A stretch of DNA of 64,000 bases from Paracoccus aeridis (lineage in GTDB: Bacteria; Pseudomonadota; Alphaproteobacteria; Rhodobacterales; Rhodobacteraceae). Below are positions 46,461-54,892 of the stretch, in pieces. The stretch spans positions 1 to 64,000 of the forward strand of contig NZ_SELD02000056.1 of the NCBI RefSeq assembly GCF_004923205.2. The letters run 5' to 3'. The position numbers were made by a program, and so were the translations under genes. The notes below the pieces were generated by a model. The model searched no databases, had not been told where the DNA came from, and was given only the letters and a program-made list of their open reading frames with translations. How positions within the stretch are numbered: the stretch's first letter is position 1; each line of letters begins with the position of its first letter.

Positions 46461-47354
46461 ATGATCGACGACACGACGCCCACCGGCAACCCGGCCCCGA
46501 TCCCGGGCGAGCCCGCCGCCGCCGTCCGCCGCGGCACCTACGCGGGCCCCGTCGCCGGCCTGCCGCCGCAGACCGGCCTGACCACCGACACCGCCGTCTT
46601 CACCGAATCCTACGCTGTCATCCCCCGCAGCGTGATGCGCGACATCGTCACCAGCTACCTGCCCGGCTGGACGGGGATGCGGATGTGGATGCTCGCGCGC
46701 CCGCTCAGCGGGTTCGCGGAAACCTTCAGCCAGTACGTCGTCGAGCTGGCCGAAGGCGGCGGATGCGACACGCCGGAGGCCGACCCCGAGGTGCAGTCCG
46801 CGCTGTTCGTGACCGCGGGCGAGATCGACGTCACCATCGCCGGCGCGCGCCACCGGCTGGGGCCGGGCGGGTTCGCCTATGTCCCGCCGGGCGCAGACTG
46901 GTCGGTGGTGAACGCGACGCCGGGCAACGCAGGCTTCCACTGGTTCCGCAAGCGCTGGCAGCCGGCGCCGGGCGTGACCCCGCCCGACCCGATCGTCGCG
47001 CACGAACAGGACATCCCGCCCTCGGCCATGCCCGACACCGAGGGCGCGTGGGCCACGACCCGGTTCGTGGATCCCGCCGACCTGCGCCACGACATGCACA
47101 TCACGGTCGTGACCTTCGGCCCGGGCGGGTCGATCCCGTTCGCGGAAACCCACGTCATGGAGCACGGGCTGTTCGTGCTGGAAGGCAAGGCCGTCTACCG
47201 TCTCAACCGCGACTGGGTCGAGGTCGGGCCGGGCGACTTCATGTGGCTGCGCGCTTTCTGCCCGCAGGCCTGCTACGCGGGCGGACCGGGGCGGTTCCGC
47301 TATCTGCTCTACAAGGACGTCAACCGGCACGCGGCGCTGTGGCCGGTGCGCTAG
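46461..47354 (+). CDS. (S)-ureidoglycine aminohydrolase (bicupin)
   Basis: Releases ammonia from (S)-ureidoglycine to give (S)-ureidoglycolate. 297 residues with two cupin halves: first around QSALFVTAGEIDVTIAGARHRLGPGGFAYVPPG, second around MHITVVTFGPGGSIPFAETHVMEHGLFVLEGKAVYRL, where Glu and His ligands of the Mn site sit in the second. The family C-terminus CPQACYAGGPGRFRYLLYKDVNR is present. AGGAG precedes ATG 46461. This enzyme needs an allantoate amidohydrolase upstream in the pathway, and none is in the purine island. Confidence 0.93.
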   Translation: MIDDTTPTGNPAPIPGEPAAAVRRGTYAGPVAGLPPQTGLTTDTAVFTESYAVIPRSVMRDIVTSYLPGWTGMRMWMLARPLSGFAETFSQYVVELAEGGGCDTPEADPEVQSALFVTAGEIDVTIAGARHRLGPGGFAYVPPGADWSVVNATPGNAGFHWFRKRWQPAPGVTPPDPIVAHEQDIPPSAMPDTEGAWATTRFVDPADLRHDMHITVVTFGPGGSIPFAETHVMEHGLFVLEGKAVYRLNRDWVEVGPGDFMWLRAFCPQACYAGGPGRFRYLLYKDVNRHAALWPVR

Positions 47355-47361
47355 GCGCTTC

Positions 47362-47862
47362 TCAGGGGGCGAAATCCGCCCCGGCCGAGCCGATGACAAT
47401 CACCGGCGCGTCGCTGTTGTCGATGAAATGACCGTCGAGATAGGGATACGCCGCAAGCGTGAACGACACGCCGACGCCGAACTCCCACGGGCGCGGCTGC
47501 CGCAACTCATAGGTTCTGTAGCCGTCGATGCGGGCAGCCGGTGCGTTGACGAAGTCGCGGTTCGACAGCATCGCGATCCGGCGGCGGCCATCCCACAGAT
47601 GAACGTCCTCGATCAAACCGGAATTCCGATACCCGGCGATCTGCTGGAACCCGAGGAAGATTCGGATCAGCTTCATCCGCGCATTGTCCAGGAACACGGG
47701 CGCGGAAATCGCGACGTGGAACCAGCGCGAGAAGCCTGGTCGCATCGTGATCTGCGTGCCCCATCCGAAGTGGTTGAAGTTGAAAAGGCCGCCGTCCTCT
47801 GCGGGTGGGCTTTCGGCCACTACGGCGTTTCCATGAACCCAGCTGGCTGTGAACCCGACCAT
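47362..47862 (-). CDS. Conserved-looking protein of unknown function (possibly DUF6623-type)
   Basis: 166 residues starting MVGFTASWVHGNAVV, after a strong GGAGGAGCGAGG site. No signal peptide, membrane helix or known catalytic motif. The sequence is rich in aromatic and beta-type stretches (FHVAISAPVFLDNARMKLIRIFL, EDVHLWDGRRRIAMLS, GVGVSFTLAAYPYLDGHFI), suggesting an all-beta domain that binds a ligand or coats a surface. I have a weak memory of such proteins as DUF6623; I would not rely on it. It is the only non-purine gene inside the island, and looks somewhat less GC-rich than its neighbours, which hints at later insertion. Confidence 0.75.
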   Translation of the reverse strand: MVGFTASWVHGNAVVAESPPAEDGGLFNFNHFGWGTQITMRPGFSRWFHVAISAPVFLDNARMKLIRIFLGFQQIAGYRNSGLIEDVHLWDGRRRIAMLSNRDFVNAPAARIDGYRTYELRQPRPWEFGVGVSFTLAAYPYLDGHFIDNSDAPVIVIGSAGADFAP

Positions 47863-47923
47863 TTCCTCGCTCCTCCCAGAACGGACATGGTATGATTCGT
47901 ATACCACGAGTCGGGGTCCACGA

Positions 47924-49213
47924 TCACCCCTTCATCGCCCGCCCCCGCACGTAGGTCTGCACGACGGCGCGGTCGTCGCCCATGATCTGGAGGATGAACA
48001 GCTCTTCCGCCAGCGACCCCGCGGCCTCCGCCCGCAGCGCCATCGCCGGGGTGGCGCGCGGGTCCAGCACCACGAGGTCCGCGGCGCGGCCGGGGGCGAC
48101 CTGGCCGATCTCGTCCTCCATCCCCAGGGCGATGGCGTTGCCGCGCGTCGCCCAGTGGAACGTCTGCAGCGGGTGCATCCGGCGGCCCTTCAGTTGCGCG
48201 ATCTTGTAGGCTTCGTTCAGCGTCGCCAGCATCGAATAGCTGGTGCCCGCGCCGATGTCGGTGGCGACGCCCGTGGCCACACCCGCCGCCCGCGCCGCGT
48301 GATCGTCGAACAGCCCCGAGCCGAGGAACAGGTTCGAGGTTGGGCAGTGGATCGCCCGCGTCCCGCTTTCGGCCATGCGCGCAAGCTCGCGCGCGCTCAG
48401 GTGGATCGCGTGGCCCATGAGCGTCCGCGGACCCAGGAGCCCCGCGCGGTCGTAGATGTCGAGATAGTCGCGCGCCTGCGGATACAGCGACAGGGTGAAG
48501 TCGATCTCGGCCAGGTTCTCGCTCAGGTGGGTCTGGACGTGCAGGTCCGGATGCTCGGCCACCAGCGCGCCCGCCGCGCGAAGCTGCTCGGGCGTCGAGG
48601 TGATCGCGAAGCGGGGCGAGATCGCGTAGCGCAGCCGGTCCCGCCCGTGCCAGCGGGCGATCAGCGCCGTGGTCTCGTCGTAGCCCTGCTGCGCGCTGTC
48701 CAGAAGCCCGTCCGGCGCGTTGCGGTCCATCATCACCTTGCCCGCGACCATCGCCATGCCGCGCGCCTGTGACGCGGCAAACAACGCCTCGGCGCTCGCC
48801 GGGTGGACCGAGCAGAAGGCGCAGGCGGTCGTCGTCCCGTGCGCCAGCAGCAGGTCCAGGAACGCGTCCGCCATCGCGCCCGCGTGGCCTGGGTCCGCGA
48901 ACCGCAGCTCGGCCGGGAAGGTGTAGGTATTGAGCCAGTCCAGCAGTTGCTCGCCCCAGCTCGCGATCACCTGCACCTGCGGAAAGTGGATATGCGGGTC
49001 GATGAAGCCCGGCATGACGATGTGGGGGCGGTGGTCGATCTCCACCGCGGCGGCCGCGTCCGGGCGGCTCGCGATGTCGGCGTGATCGCCCACCGCGACC
49101 ACGCGGCCGTCGTCGATCAGGATCGCGCCGTTCTCGTGGTAGTCGTGGTTTTCGGCGCTGTCGGCCGGATCGGCATGGAAGGTCAGGACGCGGCCGCGCA
49201 CGAGGGTTTTCAT
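47924..49213 (-). CDS. guaD: Guanine deaminase
   Basis: Converts guanine to xanthine and ammonia. 429 residues of the amidohydrolase family: PGFIDPHIHFPQ (zinc His pair), the DWLNTYTFPAE guanine-deaminase signature, HVQTHLSEN, MGHAIHLS, CPTSNLFLGSG and the late ATDIGAGTSYSML with the zinc Asp. Separate 24-base gap from the xdhC gene on the same strand, so it probably ends the xdhABC-guaD transcript. Confidence 0.96.
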   Translation of the reverse strand: MKTLVRGRVLTFHADPADSAENHDYHENGAILIDDGRVVAVGDHADIASRPDAAAAVEIDHRPHIVMPGFIDPHIHFPQVQVIASWGEQLLDWLNTYTFPAELRFADPGHAGAMADAFLDLLLAHGTTTACAFCSVHPASAEALFAASQARGMAMVAGKVMMDRNAPDGLLDSAQQGYDETTALIARWHGRDRLRYAISPRFAITSTPEQLRAAGALVAEHPDLHVQTHLSENLAEIDFTLSLYPQARDYLDIYDRAGLLGPRTLMGHAIHLSARELARMAESGTRAIHCPTSNLFLGSGLFDDHAARAAGVATGVATDIGAGTSYSMLATLNEAYKIAQLKGRRMHPLQTFHWATRGNAIALGMEDEIGQVAPGRAADLVVLDPRATPAMALRAEAAGSLAEELFILQIMGDDRAVVQTYVRGRAMKG

Positions 49214-49237
49214 GAAGGTCTCCGGGAGGGGGGGGCG

Positions 49238-49999
49238 TCAGGGCCCGTCGTGCAGGGCAGGCGTATCATGCTCGATGGGCGCGGGGGCGTGGGTCAGCAG
49301 TCGCGCGGTGATCTCGGCAGCGGCGAAGGCGGCGATCACCTCGGGGCGCTTGTCGCGCGGAAAACCGGCCGCGATAGGGCAGGTCAGGCGCGCCGGGTCG
49401 GCGCCGTTGCTGCGGGCGAAACGGTCGAAGGTGGCGCGCTTGGTGCGGCTGCCGATCATGCCGACATAGGGGGCGTCGGCCCTTGCCAGCGCCTCGACCC
49501 CCAGCAGGAAGTCCAGCGCGTGGTCGTGGGTGAGGATGACGAAGGACGCGCCCGGAGGGGCCGCGCGCACCTCTGCCTCGGGCAGCGGCGTCAGCGTGGT
49601 CGGCACGCCCGGCGCCGCGAGCGACAGTTCCGCCGCGCGCTGGTCGATCAGCCGGGGCGAGAACGGCAGCGGCATCAGCGCCCGCGCCAGCGCCCGGCCG
49701 ACATGGCCCGCGCCGAAGATCAGGACCGCGGGGCCGGGGGCGGGGGCCCGCGCAGGCGCCCGGTCCAGCGCCAGTTCCACCCGGCCGCCGCAGCACTGGC
49801 CGATCTCGGGGCCGAGCGGCACGTCCATCCGCGCCTCGGCCTCGCCCTTCGCCAGCATCATCCGGGCGCGGTCGATCGCCAGGTATTCCAGCTGCCCGCC
49901 GCCGATCGTGCCGGTGACGGCCGCCGGGCCGACCATCATCTCGGCCCCTTCCTCGCGCGGGGTGGATCCGCGGGCGCGGGTGATGCGGACGCGGATCAT
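49238..49999 (-). CDS. xdhC: XdhC family xanthine dehydrogenase maturation factor
   Basis: 253-residue protein that binds and inserts the molybdenum cofactor into xanthine dehydrogenase. Family motifs are RGSTPREEGAEMMVG, GTIGGGQLEYLAI, CCGGRVELAL and a Rossmann stretch VLIFGAGHVGRALA, ending with the GMIGSRTKRATF segment. The N-terminus is about 20 residues shorter than many relatives but the ATG at 49999 overlaps the xdhB stop, so I keep it. Confidence 0.93.
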   Translation of the reverse strand: MIRVRITRARGSTPREEGAEMMVGPAAVTGTIGGGQLEYLAIDRARMMLAKGEAEARMDVPLGPEIGQCCGGRVELALDRAPARAPAPGPAVLIFGAGHVGRALARALMPLPFSPRLIDQRAAELSLAAPGVPTTLTPLPEAEVRAAPPGASFVILTHDHALDFLLGVEALARADAPYVGMIGSRTKRATFDRFARSNGADPARLTCPIAAGFPRDKRPEVIAAFAAAEITARLLTHAPAPIEHDTPALHDGP

Positions 50000-52365
50000 G
50001 GGGTATCGGCTGACCGCAGCCGCTCCACCGCCATCAGCACCCGTTCGGGCGTCGCGGGCGCGTCGAGTCGCGGGCATTCGCGGTAGCCCGCGACCGACGC
50101 GACGGCGTGGCCGATCGCCTCGAACACGGAAATGCCCAGCATGAACGGGGGCTCGCCCACGGCCTTGGACCGCCTGACCGTCCGCTCGGCGTTGACCGAC
50201 CAGTCCGCGAGCGCGACGTTGAAGACCTTGGGCCGGTCCGAGGCGAGCGGGATCTTGTAGGTCGAGGGCGCGTGGGTGCGCAGCCGCCCCTTGTCGTCCC
50301 ACCACAGTTCTTCCGAGGTGAGCCAGCCGGTGCCCTGCACGAAGGCGCCCTCGACCTGGCCCTTGTCGATCGCCGGGTTGATCGACCGGCCGACGTCGTG
50401 AAGGATGTCCGCCCGCTCGATCACGTATTCGCCCGTGAGCGTGTCGACCGACACCTCGGAACAGGCGGCGCCGTAGGCGTAGTAGTAGAACGGCCGCCCC
50501 CGGCCCGCCGCGCGGTCCCAGTGGATCTTGGGCGTGGCGTAGAAGCCCGCCGCCCACAGCTGCACCCGCGCGAGATAGGCCGTCTGCACGACCCTGGAGA
50601 ACGGGATCACCTCGTCCCGGACGCGGACGTGGTCGCGGAGGAACTCGATCTCGCCGGGCTCGGCGTCCTTCGCCTCGCACAGGAACGCGACCAGCCGCGC
50701 CTTGATCTGGTTGCACGCGTCGAGCGCGGCCATGCCGTTCAGGTCGGTCCCGGACGAGGCGGCGGTGGCCGAGGTGTTCGGCACCTTCTCGGTCGTGGTC
50801 TTGGTGATGCGGACCTGCTCGACGCCGACGTTGAAGGCCTCGGCCACCACCTGCACGATCTTGGTGTGAAGGCCCTGACCCATCTCGCAGCCGCCGTGGT
50901 TCAGCATGATCGAACCGTCGGTGTAGATGTGGACCAGCGCGCCGGCCTGGTTGAAATGCGTGGCGGTGAAGCTGATCCCGAACTTGACCGGCGTCAGCGC
51001 GATCCCGCGCCGGATAACCCCGCCCGAGGCATCCGCCCGCGCGTTCCAGTCCAGAACGGCGCGGCGTCGGGCGGCGTAGTCGCACGACCCTTCCAGCTCG
51101 CCGATCAGCTGCGGCAGGATCACGTTTTCCACCGGCTGGTGGTAGGGCGTCAGCTGCCCGTCGGTGTAGAAGTTGGCCTTGCGGACGGCGAGCGTGTCCT
51201 GGCCGGTGGCGTAGGCGATTTCCTCGATGATGCGCTCGGCCACGATCACGCCCTGCGGGCCGCCGAAGCCGCGGAAGGCGGTGTTCGAGACGGTGTTCGT
51301 CCGCAGCGGGTGGCTGCGGACCTCGACGTCCGGGTAGAAATAGGCGTTGTCGGCGTGAAACAGCGCCCGGTCCGTCACCGCCATGCTGAGGTCGGCGGAA
51401 AAGCCGCAGCGGGCGTACCAGTCCCCGGTGACGGCAAGGATCCGGCCTTCGTCGTCGAAGCCGACCGAGTAATCGGTGACGAAGTCGTGCCGCTTGCCGG
51501 TCGCGATCATGTCGTCGTCGCGGTCGGGGCGCAGCTTGACGGCGCGGTGCCACTTCTTCGCGGCGATGGCGGCCACGCAGCAGAACAGGTTCATCTGCGT
51601 TTCCTTGCCGCCGAACCCGCCGCCCATCCGGCGCACGTTCACGACGACCGCGTGGGCGGGCACGCCCAGCGCATGGGCGACCATGTGCTGCACCTCGGTC
51701 GGGTGCTGGGTCGAGGTGAAGATCGTGACCTCGTCATCCTCGCCGGGGATCGCAAGCGCGATCTGCCCTTCGAGGTAGAAGTGGTCCTGCCCGCCGATGA
51801 CCATCCGGCCATCGACCCGGCGCGGGGCGGCGGCGAGCGCGGTTTCCGGGTCGCCCCGGCGCAGCGTCATGCCGGGCTGGACCAGCGATCCCGCCTTCCT
51901 CGCGGAAAGCGGGTCGAGGACGAAGGGCAGTTCCTCGTAGTCCACCTTCGCCAGCACCGCGGCGCGGCGGGCCTGGTCGCGGGTCTCGGCCACGACGGCG
52001 AAGATCGGCTGGCCGTGGAACATGACCTCGGTTTCCGCGAAGATCGGGTCGTCTTCCTTCTGCACCGGGCTCACGTCGTTGTGGCCGGGGATGTCGGCGG
52101 CGGTCAGCACGTCGATCACGCCAGGCGCGGCGCGGACCGCGTCGAGGTCCATCGACCGGATGCGCCCATGCGCGACGGTCGAGAGCCCCAGATAGGCGTG
52201 GAGCGCCCCTTCCGGCAGGACGAGGTCGTCGGTGTAGTCGGCCCGGCCGGTCACGTGCTTGGGGGCCGATTCGTGCGGCGTCTCGGCCAGCGTGCCGCCC
52301 AGCGTCCCGGCCCGCGCGTCGGGCAGCGTCGTCGTGGCGGCAGTGATGTCGTGGTCGTGCTTCAT
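49996..52365 (-). CDS. xdhB: Xanthine dehydrogenase molybdopterin-binding subunit
   Basis: Large subunit that holds the Mo cofactor and oxidises hypoxanthine/xanthine to urate. 789 residues. Signatures: GRADYTDDL near the N-terminus, AVVAETRDQAR, GQDHFYLEGQ, MGGGFGGKET, AFRGFGGPQG, NHGGCEMGQGLHTK and GEPPFMLGIS with the catalytic Glu region. It lies 15 bases after xdhA and overlaps xdhC. Confidence 0.96.
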   Translation of the reverse strand: MKHDHDITAATTTLPDARAGTLGGTLAETPHESAPKHVTGRADYTDDLVLPEGALHAYLGLSTVAHGRIRSMDLDAVRAAPGVIDVLTAADIPGHNDVSPVQKEDDPIFAETEVMFHGQPIFAVVAETRDQARRAAVLAKVDYEELPFVLDPLSARKAGSLVQPGMTLRRGDPETALAAAPRRVDGRMVIGGQDHFYLEGQIALAIPGEDDEVTIFTSTQHPTEVQHMVAHALGVPAHAVVVNVRRMGGGFGGKETQMNLFCCVAAIAAKKWHRAVKLRPDRDDDMIATGKRHDFVTDYSVGFDDEGRILAVTGDWYARCGFSADLSMAVTDRALFHADNAYFYPDVEVRSHPLRTNTVSNTAFRGFGGPQGVIVAERIIEEIAYATGQDTLAVRKANFYTDGQLTPYHQPVENVILPQLIGELEGSCDYAARRRAVLDWNARADASGGVIRRGIALTPVKFGISFTATHFNQAGALVHIYTDGSIMLNHGGCEMGQGLHTKIVQVVAEAFNVGVEQVRITKTTTEKVPNTSATAASSGTDLNGMAALDACNQIKARLVAFLCEAKDAEPGEIEFLRDHVRVRDEVIPFSRVVQTAYLARVQLWAAGFYATPKIHWDRAAGRGRPFYYYAYGAACSEVSVDTLTGEYVIERADILHDVGRSINPAIDKGQVEGAFVQGTGWLTSEELWWDDKGRLRTHAPSTYKIPLASDRPKVFNVALADWSVNAERTVRRSKAVGEPPFMLGISVFEAIGHAVASVAGYRECPRLDAPATPERVLMAVERLRSADTP

Positions 52366-52380
52366 GTCATTTCCCCCGGC

Positions 52381-53892
52381 TCATTCCGCCACGGCGCGTT
52401 GCAGGCGCACCGGCATCCCCGACGCCGCTGCCGCACCCGATTGTTCCAGCCAGAAGCGCCGGAAGAAGTTGCCCGCGACCGCCCGGCGATAGTCGGCAGA
52501 GGCGCGCCAGTCGCTCAGCGGGGTGAAATCGCCCGCCACGGCGCGGGCGGCGGCCTCGAACGTCTCGGCGGCGAAGGGCCGGCCGTTGAGCGCGGCCTCG
52601 GCCGCAGGGGCGCGCCTGGGCGTGCCCGCCATGCCGCCGAAGGCGACGCGCGCGTCGGTGATGATCCCGTCCTCGACCAGCACCCGGAACCCGGCGGCGA
52701 CCGCCGAGATGTCGGCGTTCGCGCGTTTCGACACCTTGTAGGCGGCGACCAGCGCCGCGCCCTTGCGGGGGATCACGATGGTCTCGATGAACTCGCCCGG
52801 CGCGCGGTCCTGCTTGCCGTAGTCGATGAAGAAGTCCTCGAGCGCGATCTCGCGCCGCGCGTCTCCCTTGCGCAGCGCGATGCGCGCGCCGAGCGCGATC
52901 AGCAGGGGCGGCATCTCGCCGATGGGCGAGCCGTTGGCGATGTTGCCGCCCAGCGTGCCCGCGTTGCGGATCTGCCAGCCGCCGATGCGCAGGACGTAGT
53001 CCTCGACCTCGGGGAAGTGGTCGGCGAGCACGGGGACGAACTCGGAATAGGTGACGCCCGCGCCGATGCGGATGGCGTCGTCCGCCACCGCCACGTCCTT
53101 CATCAGGTGGCCGACGAAGACGCCCGGGCTGATGGGACGCAGGAACTTCGTGACCCACAGCCCCACGTCGGTCGCCCCCGCGACGACGGTGGCCTGAGGA
53201 TGGTCGGTCAGCACGTGGGCGAGGTCGTCGCTGTCGGCCGGGACGATGGCGCGCTCGTCACCGCGCGACACGTCCGCCCGGCTGCCCGCGATCGCCTGCA
53301 GCTTCGCCGTGACCTCCGCCCGCTCCTGCATCAGCGCGTCACGCGCCTGGCCGCCTGCGTGGCCCGCGGCGAGCGCGGCCTTCACGATCGGCTCGTAGCC
53401 GGTGCAGCGGCACAGGTTCCCCTGCAGCGCGGTTTCGACCTGCACCACGGTCGGATGCTCGTGCGTCATCCACAAGCCGTAAAGCGCCATGACGAATCCC
53501 GGCGTGCAGAAGCCGCACTGGCTGCCGTGGTGGTCCACCATCGCCTGCTGCACGGGATGCAGCCCGCCGTCTTGGCCACGCAGATGCTCGATCGTGACGA
53601 CGTGGCAGCCGTGGCAGGCGGCGAGAAAGCGGATGCAGGCGTTGATCGGCTCATAGACCAGCGCGCCTTGGTGCAGCCGCCCCACCAGCACGGTGCAGGC
53701 GCCGCAGTCGCCTTCGGCGCAGCCTTCCTTGGTGCCGGTGAGGCCCCGCCCCAGCCGGAGGAAGTCCAGCACCGTGTCGCCGGGCCCGGCTTCGGTCAGC
53801 GTGACCTCGGTCCGGTTCAGCAGGAAACGGATGGGCTGGCCCGGCTGCTGGCCCGAACGCTGGCCCGATTGCTGGTTCATGCTGTCGCTCAT
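52381..53892 (-). CDS. xdhA: Xanthine dehydrogenase small subunit (2Fe-2S and FAD)
   Basis: 503 residues: N-terminal ferredoxin-type 2Fe-2S domain (CAEGDCGACTV), second 2Fe-2S domain (CGFCTPGFVMALY, GNLCRCTGYEPIVKAA), then FAD-binding domain (VVAGATDVGLWVTKFL, LGGNIANGSPIGEMPPLLIAL). It passes electrons from the Mo subunit to NAD+. The first 20 residues are QQSGQ/QQPGQ repeats, encoded by 12-base tandem repeats. GAAGGG precedes ATG 53892; ATG 53880 is an alternative. Divergent from lysR. Confidence 0.95.
   Translation of the reverse strand: MSDSMNQQSGQRSGQQPGQPIRFLLNRTEVTLTEAGPGDTVLDFLRLGRGLTGTKEGCAEGDCGACTVLVGRLHQGALVYEPINACIRFLAACHGCHVVTIEHLRGQDGGLHPVQQAMVDHHGSQCGFCTPGFVMALYGLWMTHEHPTVVQVETALQGNLCRCTGYEPIVKAALAAGHAGGQARDALMQERAEVTAKLQAIAGSRADVSRGDERAIVPADSDDLAHVLTDHPQATVVAGATDVGLWVTKFLRPISPGVFVGHLMKDVAVADDAIRIGAGVTYSEFVPVLADHFPEVEDYVLRIGGWQIRNAGTLGGNIANGSPIGEMPPLLIALGARIALRKGDARREIALEDFFIDYGKQDRAPGEFIETIVIPRKGAALVAAYKVSKRANADISAVAAGFRVLVEDGIITDARVAFGGMAGTPRRAPAAEAALNGRPFAAETFEAAARAVAGDFTPLSDWRASADYRRAVAGNFFRRFWLEQSGAAAASGMPVRLQRAVAE
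53835..53870 (-). repeat. Three 12-base tandem repeats at the start of xdhA
   Basis: GCTGGCCCG followed by three variable bases, repeated three times (53835-53846, 53847-53858, 53859-53870). It encodes a Gln/Gly-rich tail (SGQR, SGQQ, PGQ) before the ferredoxin domain and keeps frame. Confidence 0.82.
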
Positions 53893-53930
53893 GCGAGTCG
53901 TCCCTTCGGTGGCCGTTGAGACCTAGGCAG

Positions 53931-53980
53931 TTCGGCGCGCTTGCCGAATGCCTTTCGATGGTGAAGAGTTTACACCTCTT
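53931..53980. promoter_or_regulatory. Two dyads in the xdhA/lysR divergent region
   Basis: TTCGGC-N6-GCCGAA at 53931-53948 and AAGAG-N7-CTCTT at 53964-53980 are perfect inverted repeats, 15 bases apart, within the 106 bases between xdhA and lysR. Paired dyads are typical of LysR-regulated divergent promoters (a recognition site and an activation site). The dyads are direct observations; their roles are inferred. Confidence 0.55.
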
Positions 53981-53998
53981 TTTGAAAATGGGCGGTCA

Positions 53999-54892
53999 AT
54001 GTCGTATCTGGACAGCTTGCGCGTCTTTGTCCGGGTGGTCGAGAAGGGCTCGATCACCGCGGGCGGGCGCGACATGCGCCTGTCGCCCGCCGGTGCGTCG
54101 AACCGGATCAAGGAGCTTGAGAACCGCTTCGGCGTCCGGCTGCTGAACCGCACCACCCGCAGCCTGACCACGACCGAGATCGGGCAGCTGCTCTACGACC
54201 GCGCCCGCGCCATCATTGAGGCGGTGGACGCGGCCGACGCGCTGGTGGCGAGCCACTCGGGGTCGCCGCAGGGGGTGATCCGGGTCGTGGCGCCGCTGGG
54301 GGTGGGGCGGCGGCTGATCGCGCCGCTGATCCCGCGCTTCTGCGAACGCTGGCCCGAGGTGCAGGTGCGGCTGCGGCTGACCGACCGCGGCGTGAACCTG
54401 ATCGAGGACGCCGCCGACGTCGCCTTCTTTCTGGGCGAGCCCGAGGATTCGACCTTCGCCTGGCGCCGGATCGCGGAATGCGCGCGGGTGCTGGTGGCCT
54501 CGCCCGGCTATCTCGCCGCGCACGGCACGCCGCGGGTGCCGGACGACCTGATGGTCCACAACTGCCTGCTGCTGCGGTTTCCCCGCTCGCCCGAGTATTT
54601 CTGGGTGCTGGACACGCCCGAGGGGCGCGCGAAGCTTGCCGTGACTGGCCGGTTCGACGCGGACGCGGGCGACGTGCTGACCGCCTGGGCGCTGGACGGG
54701 GCCGGGATCGCGAACCGCCCCCGCTACGAGGTCGCGGCGCATCTGGCGGACGGCAGCCTGGTGGAGCTGCTGCCCGACACGCCGCCGGTGCCGGTCCAGT
54801 TCGGCGCGCTGCTGCCGCACCGGCAGCTGCAGGATCCCAAGGTGCGGCTGTTCGTCGATTTCGCCGTGCAGGAGCTGAAGGGCGCGCTCTAG
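53999..54892 (+). CDS. LysR-family regulator of the purine island (CrgA-like)
   Basis: 297 residues; helix-turn-helix region SYLDSLRVFVRVVEKGSITAGGRDMRLSPAGASNRIKELENRFG, then the effector domain with GVIRVVAPLGVGRRLIAPLIPRF. ATG 53999 gives the usual family N-terminus; ATG 53948 adds 17 unlikely residues. It is divergent from xdhA and is the only regulator gene within the purine region, so it probably controls xdhABC-guaD and perhaps puuD-uraH. Its stop shares the bases CTAG with the convergent puuD stop. Confidence 0.9.
   Translation: MSYLDSLRVFVRVVEKGSITAGGRDMRLSPAGASNRIKELENRFGVRLLNRTTRSLTTTEIGQLLYDRARAIIEAVDAADALVASHSGSPQGVIRVVAPLGVGRRLIAPLIPRFCERWPEVQVRLRLTDRGVNLIEDAADVAFFLGEPEDSTFAWRRIAECARVLVASPGYLAAHGTPRVPDDLMVHNCLLLRFPRSPEYFWVLDTPEGRAKLAVTGRFDADAGDVLTAWALDGAGIANRPRYEVAAHLADGSLVELLPDTPPVPVQFGALLPHRQLQDPKVRLFVDFAVQELKGAL

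Noticed and set aside
50107..53919. Long plus-strand open frame (1270 codons) over xdhB-xdhA
   Set aside because: It lies antisense to two certain xanthine dehydrogenase subunits and shows only low-complexity Arg/Gly/Val/Asp sequence.
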